This document shows positions 57,225 to 64,000 of a stretch of 64,000 nucleotides of DNA, one piece after another (the stretch's first letter is position 1; every line of letters starts with the position of its first letter). Below the pieces are notes generated by a model that ran no database searches, had not been told where the DNA came from, and saw only the letters and a list, made by a program, of their open reading frames with translations. This DNA is from Clostridiales bacterium (lineage in GTDB: Bacteria > Bacillota > Clostridia > Christensenellales > Aristaeellaceae). The stretch spans positions 124,001-188,000 of the forward strand of contig SVGN01000001.1 of the NCBI GenBank assembly GCA_015056315.1. Direction: 5' to 3'. The translations under genes were made by a program, and so were the position numbers.

Positions 57225-60200
57225 GAAAAAGCAGGCTTTCCCTTTTGGCTGCCGTTTTGATGCTGCTCATGCTGCTGCTCCCCGGTATTGCCTGCGCGGA
57301 CGATAACCTGCTCAGCAACGGCGGCTTCGAGAATGTGGATCAGTACGGCGATGCGGTGGATTGGTTCCAGAATGCTTATTACGACGAGATAGGCTATTCC
57401 CTTTTGACCATCACCGATGAAGAAGCGCACAGCGGTCAATACAGTGCGCTCGTCGAGAACGCCAGCCCCAACGACTCCCGTTTCGTTTGCACGGTAAAAG
57501 TAAAGCCAAACAGCTATTACAAGCTTTCCGGCTATGTGCTGGTGGAGTACATGGATCCGGAGGGCAACGGTGCCAACCTGGCCATTGAGGATATCTATGC
57601 CTTCTCCGAATGCCTCTACGATACTGCCGGGCAGTGGCAGTATGTGGAGTGGTACGGGCGCACGGGCGCCGGGCAGAAGCAGCTCACCCTTGGTGTGCGT
57701 GTGGGTGGTTATGGCGCAGAAAGCCTTGGCCGTGCGTATTTTGACGATATCCGGCTGGAGAAGATCTCCAAGCTGCCGGATGGGGTAGAGGCCTCCGGCT
57801 GGTACAAGGTGACCACCGCACAGCCCGCTGCTCCAAAGGATCCCACGCAGGAAAGTCATCATTGGCATGTGTTCTTCTTTGTGCTGCTGGCAGCAGCCTT
57901 TGCTGCTGTCTGCTGGGTCTACCTGCAGAAAGGCCGCTCTCTTCGGCTGCCTCAGGTGGATATGCTGGCCATCCTTGCGCTGGCCGCTGCTTTTATTGTA
58001 CGCGTGCTGCTGGGAGCCTATATCGAGGGCTACCCGGTGGATATCGGCTGCTTCCAGGCCTGGAGCCTGCGCATGGCGGATAAGACCCCCCTGCATTTCT
58101 ACGAACCGGGATATTTCTGCGATTATCCCCCCGGCTATATGCTCCTGCTCTGGCCCGTAGGGCTTATGCTGCAGGGCGTTATGGAGGGTGGCAACCGGGC
58201 ACTGTTCCTGCTGGTGCTCAAGTCCGTGCCCATGCTCTGCGACCTGATCGCCGCTGCGCTGCTGTATCTGTACGGAAAAAAGCATACCAAGCCCACCCAG
58301 GCGCTGCTGATCGCTGCCCTGTACGCCTTCAACCCCATGGTGCTGCTCAACGGTGCCGTATGGGGGCAGGTGGACAGCGTGCTTGCGCTGTTCCTGCTGG
58401 TGTGTGCCCTTTTTGCCTTGGAAGCCAAGTGGTCTGTGGCCCTACCGGTCTATTTCGTATCCATTTTGGTCAAGCCGCAGGCGCTGCTGTTTGCGCCGGT
58501 CGCAGGCATCTGGCTGCTGATGAGCCTGTTCGGCGTGCTGGGCAAGCCCTTCCGAGAGCAGAGACGAGAGCTTCTTATTGGCCTTGGCATCGGTATCCTT
58601 GCGGTGGTCGCCATCGTGCTGCCGTTCTCCGTGTATCAGGAAAAGCCGGTGGAATGGCTCATCGTTCTCTACCGCGATACCCTTTCCTCCTACGCCTTTG
58701 CTACGGTAAATACCGCTAACCTGTACTATCTGCTGGCGGCTAACTGGGTAAGCATCAATACGCTGCTCCGGCCCCTGCTGCCGCTGCTCACGGCACTGGT
58801 GCTTGCCGCTCTTGGCACCGCTGTGCTGTTTGGGCGCAAGTGGGAGGGCAGCTTCCTCAAGAGCCGCAACGGCCAGCTCTCCCTTCTGCTGTATGCCTTT
58901 GCTGCTGTGTTTGCCGTACTTTCTTTGCTGACGGCTCTCCAAAGCCCCTTGACCGGCATGGTCAATTACGGCATCTATGGCTACATCATGATGGCCTTCG
59001 TCTTTGCATACGCCATTCTTCTGATGTTCCACGACAAAGCCGATCTGCCCTTCTACCTTGCCCTTGCGCTGCTGGGCGTGTACGTGCTGGGGGTCAAGAT
59101 CCACGAGCGGTATCTGTTCCCTGCGCTGGTCATGCTGGTTTTGGCCTACCTGCGCAAGCGGGACAGCCGCCTCCTCTGGCTGATGGCGGCGGCCTCCTGT
59201 GTTGCATTCGCCAATACGGCCATCGTGCTGGATAATGCGCTGCTGTTCGGCTCTGCCAGCGGCCATTTGAACGATGATACGCTGGCGGTCAATGTGGTGC
59301 TTGCTATCCTGAATGTGGGCATGGTGGGTTTTGGCGGCTATATGGCCTATACCGGCCTGCGGGAGACGCCCGAACAGGCCCCCAAGCCCGAAAAGAAACT
59401 TGATCAGGCTGTCGTGCTGCCCCCGGTGGATCGGGTGCCCCCCGCTTACCGCCGCATGCTGCTGGAGCCCTCCGCCCCCGATATGCACCTTTCCTGGAAG
59501 GACTGGCTGATCATGGGCGTGGTGACGGTCTGCTATGCGGTGCTCAGCTTTACCAATCTGGGCAGCACGGTGGCTCCCCAGCACGGCTTTATCTCCTCTT
59601 CCGCTCAGGAGACCATCACCTTTGAGCTGGATAAAAAGACCGAGTTCAGCACCCTGTACTACGGCGGTGTGAGCAACTACGACTTTTCGATCTCTGTCAG
59701 CGACGACGGCGTCAACTGGTCCGAAAGCTATCCCTGCCAGATGCGCGAAGGGCTTTGCTATCGCTGGAATTATGCGGTCAAATCTACGGTGGATGAGGCA
59801 GGCAAGATCAATTATGCCGGTAATCAGCCCGCCGGTGTGTTGTGGCTGGAGGGCCGGTATCTGCGCCTGAATGCCGAGAGAGCCGGTCTGAACCTGTTCG
59901 AGATCGTTACCAGAGACCGGGAAGGCAATAACCTCACCATGACCGTGGTGGATCACCAGGGGGCCAATGCCGCCATCCTGGATGTGGAGACCAGCCCCGA
60001 ATACCTGCTGGATGAACAGAATACCTGCGTGGGCGAGCCCGGCTGGTACAACGGTACGTATTTCGACGAGATCTACCACGCCCGTACTGCCTACGAGCAT
60101 CTGCATGGCCAGCGCCCCTACGAGACCACCCACCCGCCGCTGGGCAAGCTGCTGATGGCTGCGGCTATCGCTGTCTTTGGCATGACGCCCTTCGGTTGGC

Positions 60201-61462
60201 GCTTCGCCGGTGCCCTCATCGGTGTACTGATGCTGCCTGCCCTGTACCTGCTGGCAAAGCAGCTCTTCAAGCGCCGGGATCTGGCCACCCTCAGCATGGG
60301 TGCCTTTGCGCTGGATCTGATGCACTTTACCCAGACCCGCATCGCCACCATAGACTCCTTCCCGGTGTTCTTCATCCTGCTCAGCTACTGGTTCATGGTG
60401 CGCTATATGCAGACCGATGTGTTTGCCGTAGCTGAAAACGAAGAACCCAGGCTCTTCAGCCGTGCATTTTGGAAGAGCTTGATCCCGCTGGCCCTTTCCG
60501 GCCTGATGATGGGTCTTTCCATCGCCAGCAAGTGGATCGGAATCTATTCGGCTGTGGGCCTTGCAGTGCTCTTCTTCACAGCGGTCTACCGGCAGTATCG
60601 TGCCAGCAGCCTTGCCTTCAGCTATGCAGACGGCAGCAATAAGGAACTGCCCGAAGCCCAGCAGAAGCGCATCAAGGATGCCCAGGTGAATGCGCTGAAC
60701 CGCATCTTCGTTACCTGCGGCTTCTGTGTGCTGTTCTTCATCGTGGTGCCCTGCATCGTCTACTACCTGAGCTACATACCTTATCTTGCCCCCACCGGTC
60801 GTGTGACCGTGCAGCGAGTGATCGATGCACAGATCGGTATGCTCAGCTACCACAGCACCCCCGGGCTGGGTATGGATCACCCCTTCCAGTCCCCCTGGTG
60901 GCAGTGGCCGTTCATCCTGAAGCCTATGTGGTTCTCTCAGGATTCCTTCGAGCCTGCCGGGTATGCCTCCACCATCATGTGCATGGGCAACCCCTGGGTG
61001 TTCTATATAGGTGCTGTTGCCATGGCTGCGGTCATGGTGGCGCTGGTGCTCAAGTATTTGCGCATCCGGGAGGGCCGTCTGCTCCGTTTGCCCGGCGACG
61101 GCGACCTGACCCTCTATGTACTGGTGGTGGCGTTCCTCTCCCAGTACCTGCCCTGGGTGCTGGTGCCCCGCAGCATGTACATCTATCACTACTTCGCCAG
61201 CGTACCCTTCATCATTCTGGCAACGGCATGGGCGATCGGGCAGATCGGCAGGAAGAACCGCAAGCTCACAGTGATCCTGATCGCTGTGTATCTGGTCTGC
61301 GCTCTTGCGTTCTTCGTTATGTTCTACCCCTACGCATCCGGCATGCTTACGCCCGTTGGCTGGCTGGATGCCATGAAGTGGTTCCCCAGCAAGCTGTATA
61401 CATGGATCGGTGAGCTATTCACCGGCTATGGCTCCTGGAGCTTCGGGCACCTGTACTACTAA
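57221..61462 (+). CDS. Giant GT-C protein: two glycosyltransferase modules
   Basis: A 1413-residue envelope protein with an unusual multi-domain layout. It has a signal peptide (about residues 1-26), a CBM-like beta-domain (NLLSNGGFENVDQYGDAVDWF..., about 27-190) and a first multi-pass GT-C module (about 210-735; the acidic PVDIGCFQAW loop, about 271-280, is the likely active-site region). A discoidin-like domain (FELDKKTEFSTLYYGG..., about 800-910) follows, and then a second GT-C module of the PMT/GT39 type (about 935-1413; FDEIYHARTAYEHL and THPPLGKLL are typical). Such enzymes use polyprenyl-phosphate sugars outside the membrane. The start overlaps rnhB by 4 nt. There are no stop codons, so the length is real and not a sequencing join. 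Confidence 0.83.
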   Translation: MRKSRLSLLAAVLMLLMLLLPGIACADDNLLSNGGFENVDQYGDAVDWFQNAYYDEIGYSLLTITDEEAHSGQYSALVENASPNDSRFVCTVKVKPNSYYKLSGYVLVEYMDPEGNGANLAIEDIYAFSECLYDTAGQWQYVEWYGRTGAGQKQLTLGVRVGGYGAESLGRAYFDDIRLEKISKLPDGVEASGWYKVTTAQPAAPKDPTQESHHWHVFFFVLLAAAFAAVCWVYLQKGRSLRLPQVDMLAILALAAAFIVRVLLGAYIEGYPVDIGCFQAWSLRMADKTPLHFYEPGYFCDYPPGYMLLLWPVGLMLQGVMEGGNRALFLLVLKSVPMLCDLIAAALLYLYGKKHTKPTQALLIAALYAFNPMVLLNGAVWGQVDSVLALFLLVCALFALEAKWSVALPVYFVSILVKPQALLFAPVAGIWLLMSLFGVLGKPFREQRRELLIGLGIGILAVVAIVLPFSVYQEKPVEWLIVLYRDTLSSYAFATVNTANLYYLLAANWVSINTLLRPLLPLLTALVLAALGTAVLFGRKWEGSFLKSRNGQLSLLLYAFAAVFAVLSLLTALQSPLTGMVNYGIYGYIMMAFVFAYAILLMFHDKADLPFYLALALLGVYVLGVKIHERYLFPALVMLVLAYLRKRDSRLLWLMAAASCVAFANTAIVLDNALLFGSASGHLNDDTLAVNVVLAILNVGMVGFGGYMAYTGLRETPEQAPKPEKKLDQAVVLPPVDRVPPAYRRMLLEPSAPDMHLSWKDWLIMGVVTVCYAVLSFTNLGSTVAPQHGFISSSAQETITFELDKKTEFSTLYYGGVSNYDFSISVSDDGVNWSESYPCQMREGLCYRWNYAVKSTVDEAGKINYAGNQPAGVLWLEGRYLRLNAERAGLNLFEIVTRDREGNNLTMTVVDHQGANAAILDVETSPEYLLDEQNTCVGEPGWYNGTYFDEIYHARTAYEHLHGQRPYETTHPPLGKLLMAAAIAVFGMTPFGWRFAGALIGVLMLPALYLLAKQLFKRRDLATLSMGAFALDLMHFTQTRIATIDSFPVFFILLSYWFMVRYMQTDVFAVAENEEPRLFSRAFWKSLIPLALSGLMMGLSIASKWIGIYSAVGLAVLFFTAVYRQYRASSLAFSYADGSNKELPEAQQKRIKDAQVNALNRIFVTCGFCVLFFIVVPCIVYYLSYIPYLAPTGRVTVQRVIDAQIGMLSYHSTPGLGMDHPFQSPWWQWPFILKPMWFSQDSFEPAGYASTIMCMGNPWVFYIGAVAMAAVMVALVLKYLRIREGRLLRLPGDGDLTLYVLVVAFLSQYLPWVLVPRSMYIYHYFASVPFIILATAWAIGQIGRKNRKLTVILIAVYLVCALAFFVMFYPYASGMLTPVGWLDAMKWFPSKLYTWIGELFTGYGSWSFGHLYY

Positions 61463-61478
61463 AGCGAGGTGACAAGCA

Positions 61479-63011
61479 ATGCTTGCCAAAAGCATTACCT
61501 GCGGTCTGGATGGTGTACATGGCTATCTGGTAGAGGTGGAAGCGTACATATCCAATGGCTTTATCGGCTTTGAGATCGTCGGCTTGCCCAGCGCTGCCGT
61601 AAAGGAGAGCCGCGACCGTGTACGCGCCGCCATGCTCAACAGCGGCTTTGAATTTCCCTTTGGCAGGGTAACGGTCAATCTGGCCCCTGCCGATGTGCGC
61701 AAGGAGGGCACCAGCTACGAGCTGGCGGTAGCCGCAGCGCTCATCTCTGCCAAATCGCCCAGGCCACTGCTGCATCTGAAGGATACGGCTCTGCTTGGTG
61801 AGCTGTCTTTGGAGGGCAAGCTGCTGCCCATCCGGGGTGCATTGGGCATGGCGATCACCGCGGTGGAGAGCGGCATCCGCAAGCTGGTGCTGCCCAGAGA
61901 AAATGCCAACGAGGTGGCCTGTATCGACGGGCTGGAGGTCTACGCAGCCGAAAGCCTGCGGCAGGTGGTGAGGCACCTGACCGGGGAGGAAACCTTGCCC
62001 CAGCAGCCCTCCATCTCCTTTGAAAGCCTGCAGACCTCCCGGAGCATCCGTCACGACATGAAGGATGTAAAAGGGCAGGCGCTGGCCCGTGCTGCGCTGG
62101 AGGTGGCTGCCGCAGGCGGCCATAACCTGCTGATGGTGGGCGTACCCGGCAGCGGCAAGACCATGCTGGCCCGTTGCCTGCCGGGCATCCTGCCGCCTCT
62201 TTCCTACGGAGAGGCATTGGAGACCACCCTCATCCATTCCGCCTCCGGCGAGTTGGAGGCAGAAAGCACTTTGATGACCCAACGCCCCTTCCGCTCACCC
62301 CACCATAACATCTCTATGGCGGCGATGATCGGCGGCGGCTCCAAGGCCAAGCCCGGCGAAGTATCCCTCGCCCATAACGGTGTTCTGTTTCTGGATGAGC
62401 TGCCGGAGTTCCAGCGGCCAACGCTGGAGGCGCTGCGCCAGCCCATTGAGGATGGCTTTGTCAACATTACCCGTGTAAACGGCACCAACCGTTACCCCAG
62501 CAGCTGTATGCTGGTTGCGGGTATGAATCCCTGTCCCTGCGGCAATTACGGCAGCAAGCGCAAGAACTGTACCTGCTCCGCCAACGAGATCAAGCGTTAT
62601 CTGGGGCGCATCAGCGGCCCCTTGCTGGATCGTCTGGATATTCAGGTGGAGATGGATGCGGTCACCGTGGAGGAGATCGAGACCTCCGCCGTGCAGGAGG
62701 ACAGCGCCACCATCCGTAAGCGGGTCATCCGGGCCCGTCAGCGGCAGCTGAAGCGCTATGCGGGCACCAGTATCTATTGCAATGCCCAGCTGGATCAGCA
62801 GGGGCTGGAAAAGTGGTGCAAAATGGAGCCTGCCGCCAAGCAGCTGCTCATGCAGGCGGTGGAACGCTTCGACATCAGCATGCGCGCCTATGCCCGCATT
62901 CGTAAAGTGGCCCTTACCATCGCCGACTTGAACGACCGGGATCTGATCACCGTGCAGGATATCGCCAAGGCGATCCAGTTCCGCAATGTGGATGGGCGGT
63001 ATTGGAAGTAA
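61479..63011 (+). CDS. comM: YifB/ComM-type Mg chelatase-like ATPase
   Basis: A 510-residue AAA+ ATPase of the YifB/ComM family; ComM promotes branch migration in natural transformation. The N-terminal lon-like fold (LAKSITCGLDGVHGYLVEVE) and GFEIVGLPSAAVKESRDRVRAA are typical. Walker A is GVPGSGKTMLARCLPG (about residues 221-236) and Walker B is VLFLDELPEFQRPTLEALRQP (about residues 305-325). The cysteine-rich CNPCPCGNYG-type motif (MNPCPCGNYGSKRKNCTC) is present near residue 345. dprA follows after a 176-base leader region. The comM-dprA pairing is a common DNA-processing neighbourhood. Confidence 0.95.
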   Translation: MLAKSITCGLDGVHGYLVEVEAYISNGFIGFEIVGLPSAAVKESRDRVRAAMLNSGFEFPFGRVTVNLAPADVRKEGTSYELAVAAALISAKSPRPLLHLKDTALLGELSLEGKLLPIRGALGMAITAVESGIRKLVLPRENANEVACIDGLEVYAAESLRQVVRHLTGEETLPQQPSISFESLQTSRSIRHDMKDVKGQALARAALEVAAAGGHNLLMVGVPGSGKTMLARCLPGILPPLSYGEALETTLIHSASGELEAESTLMTQRPFRSPHHNISMAAMIGGGSKAKPGEVSLAHNGVLFLDELPEFQRPTLEALRQPIEDGFVNITRVNGTNRYPSSCMLVAGMNPCPCGNYGSKRKNCTCSANEIKRYLGRISGPLLDRLDIQVEMDAVTVEEIETSAVQEDSATIRKRVIRARQRQLKRYAGTSIYCNAQLDQQGLEKWCKMEPAAKQLLMQAVERFDISMRAYARIRKVALTIADLNDRDLITVQDIAKAIQFRNVDGRYWK

Positions 63012-63022
63012 GGCCGCCTGTA

Positions 63023-63051
63023 TTGTCAATCGGGCAGTTCTGTGCTACAAT
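63023..63051 (+). promoter_or_regulatory. Strong promoter upstream of dprA
   Basis: TTGTCA (63023-63028), a 17-base spacer and TACAAT (63046-63051), both five of six matches to consensus. It lies 137 bases before the dprA start, leaving a long leader. Confidence 0.72.
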
Positions 63052-63106
63052 GAATCATGGTTTCTGTGATCTGTTTTTCTTAAGGAAGTTGATTTTCGCT
63101 TGCAGA

Positions 63107-63138
63107 GGTCAAAACGTTGGTAATACAACGTTTTGACC
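63107..63138 (+). terminator. Terminator-like hairpin in the dprA leader
   Basis: GGTCAAAACGTT (63107-63118) and AACGTTTTGACC (63127-63138) form a perfect 12-bp stem around GGTAATAC, followed by CTTTCG. The T-run is short. It may be a terminator of the preceding short transcript or an attenuator before dprA. Confidence 0.6.
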
Positions 63139-63187
63139 CTTTCGTGCCCCTTTTTGAAGAATGCTTGCGAAAGAAGGAGGGAAGCCT

Positions 63188-64000
63188 ATGGAACTGTCTC
63201 CGGAAAAGCGAGCGTTGCTCTGGCTTTCCTCTGCCGAAGTGTCTGCCCACAGAGTCTCAGCGCTGGTAGATCAGCTGGGCAGCGCCCGGGCTGTTTGGGA
63301 GGCTTTCTCCACCGATGCCTGCCCCAAATTCATGCCAAAGGCCAAAAAGACACTTGAGGAGCTGCATTCCGAAGCGAAGATCGATGCACTCATCCGTCGG
63401 CTGGAAGAAAAGCATGTCCATCTTCTCTTTGCAGACGATGAAGCCTTCCCGCCCCTTCTTGCGGAGATCCCCGATCCGCCGTTTCTGCTGTACTACGCAG
63501 GCAAGCCGGAATGCCTCACAAAGCCCTGCGTGGCGGTGGTCGGTACCCGTACGCCCAGCGATTACGGCAGGCATATGGCAGCCGATATCGCCCGTGGTCT
63601 GTGCGAGGCGGGAGTCACTGTGGTCAGCGGTCTTGCCCGGGGTATCGACTATGCGGCCCACGAAGGCGCTCTCAGTGTCAACGGCTGTACTGTGGGCGTA
63701 CTCGGCAGCGGCATCAACAGGCCGTATCCTTCCGAGCATACGCCCATGCTCAGGCAGATCGCTTCCGGCAAGGGGCTCATCATCAGCGAATTCCCGCTGG
63801 ATGCAACACCTATGCCTTTCCATTTTCCCTACCGCAACCGGATCATTGCCGGTCTCTCGGTGGGCACGGTGTTTGTTGAAGGGCGCATCCAGAGCGGGGG
63901 AATGCACACCGTTACCTCTGCGCTGGATCAGGGCAGGGAGGTATTCGCCGTGCCCGGGCAGACCGGGTACATCGGCGCAGAGGGCCCGCTGGCCATTATG
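63188..64000 (+). CDS. dprA: DNA-processing protein DprA, 3' end cut by window edge
   Basis: DprA/Smf loads RecA on incoming single-stranded DNA in transformation. 271 codons are in the window with no stop up to base 64000. The N-terminal region resembles the SAM-like domain (ELSPEKRALLWLSSAEVSAHRV). The Rossmann-like core shows VAVVGTRTPSDYGR, VSGLARGIDYAAHEGAL, VGVLGSGINRPYPSEH, IISEFPLDATPMPFHFPYRNRIIAGLS and VFVEGRIQSGG, then VFAVPGQ. ATG 63188 is preceded by GAAGGAGGG. The end of the protein lies beyond the window. Confidence 0.94.
   Translation, partial: MELSPEKRALLWLSSAEVSAHRVSALVDQLGSARAVWEAFSTDACPKFMPKAKKTLEELHSEAKIDALIRRLEEKHVHLLFADDEAFPPLLAEIPDPPFLLYYAGKPECLTKPCVAVVGTRTPSDYGRHMAADIARGLCEAGVTVVSGLARGIDYAAHEGALSVNGCTVGVLGSGINRPYPSEHTPMLRQIASGKGLIISEFPLDATPMPFHFPYRNRIIAGLSVGTVFVEGRIQSGGMHTVTSALDQGREVFAVPGQTGYIGAEGPLAIM

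Noticed and set aside
58442-61189. 915-codon minus frame inside the glycosyltransferase
   Set aside because: Opposite to a well-supported membrane protein; no family features.
63057-63083. Eight-codon leader peptide before dprA
   Set aside because: The ATG lies almost at the predicted transcript start, without a ribosome site, and no regulatory codon pattern is seen.

Overview
The window is GC-rich (about 60% by eye), dense bacterial chromosome with 57 supported protein genes, short spacers and many 1-11 nt overlaps. The gene set points to an anaerobic, endospore-forming member of the Clostridia (Bacillota): spoIIP, spoIVFA/spoIVFB, a spoIID-type protein and a SpoVB-like flippase, an electron-bifurcating [FeFe] hydrogenase, a YlbF-family protein, a T-box leader and AGGAGG-type ribosome sites. 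Family or species cannot be fixed from the sequence alone. I saw no tRNA, rRNA, CRISPR array, prophage or insertion sequence.

Layout. 1-5972: the end of hflX, then soj/parB flanked by three VanY-type (M15) peptidase paralogues, the third of which has lost its zinc ligands. 6045-9765: recQ and serS facing each other across a shared terminator; serS has a complete T-box leader and promoter. 9756-14352 (minus): yerC-pcrA-ligA, translationally coupled. 14475-16237 (minus): a DUF1614 membrane protein and spoIIP. 16416-22950: an orphan 2-oxoacid oxidoreductase gamma-like protein, alr, a membrane protein, rsmD, coaD, a coiled-coil protein, and a MacA/MacB-like pair without its ATPase. 23137-24255: a highly expressed MsmX-type sugar ABC ATPase standing alone. 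24446-37084: a long run of RNA-modification and mismatch-repair genes (two radical-SAM-linked proteins, rng, miaB, ylbF, mutS, mutL, miaA, ynbB-like).

37141-45229: sporulation and envelope genes (spoIVFA, spoIVFB, a 1047-residue SpoIID protein with five SH3 domains and a tandem repeat), trmN6, a SpoVB-like flippase, dCMP deaminase and DUF6062. 45356-54619: a SPOR-domain protein, then a redox-signalling and hydrogenase region: two DRTGG-like proteins, two GHKL ATPases, a sensory-type [FeFe]-hydrogenase-like protein, a PHP protein, and hydC / 2Fe-2S protein / hydB / hydA. 54736-55551: an AT-richer methyltransferase cassette with its own operator-like palindrome and terminators on both sides, probably acquired. 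55697-64000: ylqF, rnhB, a 1413-residue protein carrying two GT-C glycosyltransferase modules, comM (yifB) and the start of dprA.

The points most worth following up are the hydrogenase/sensor cluster with paired DRTGG and ATPase genes, the degenerate VanY beside parB, the double GT-C fusion, the shared operator-like motif upstream of hydC and the methyltransferase, and the orphan MacAB pair.
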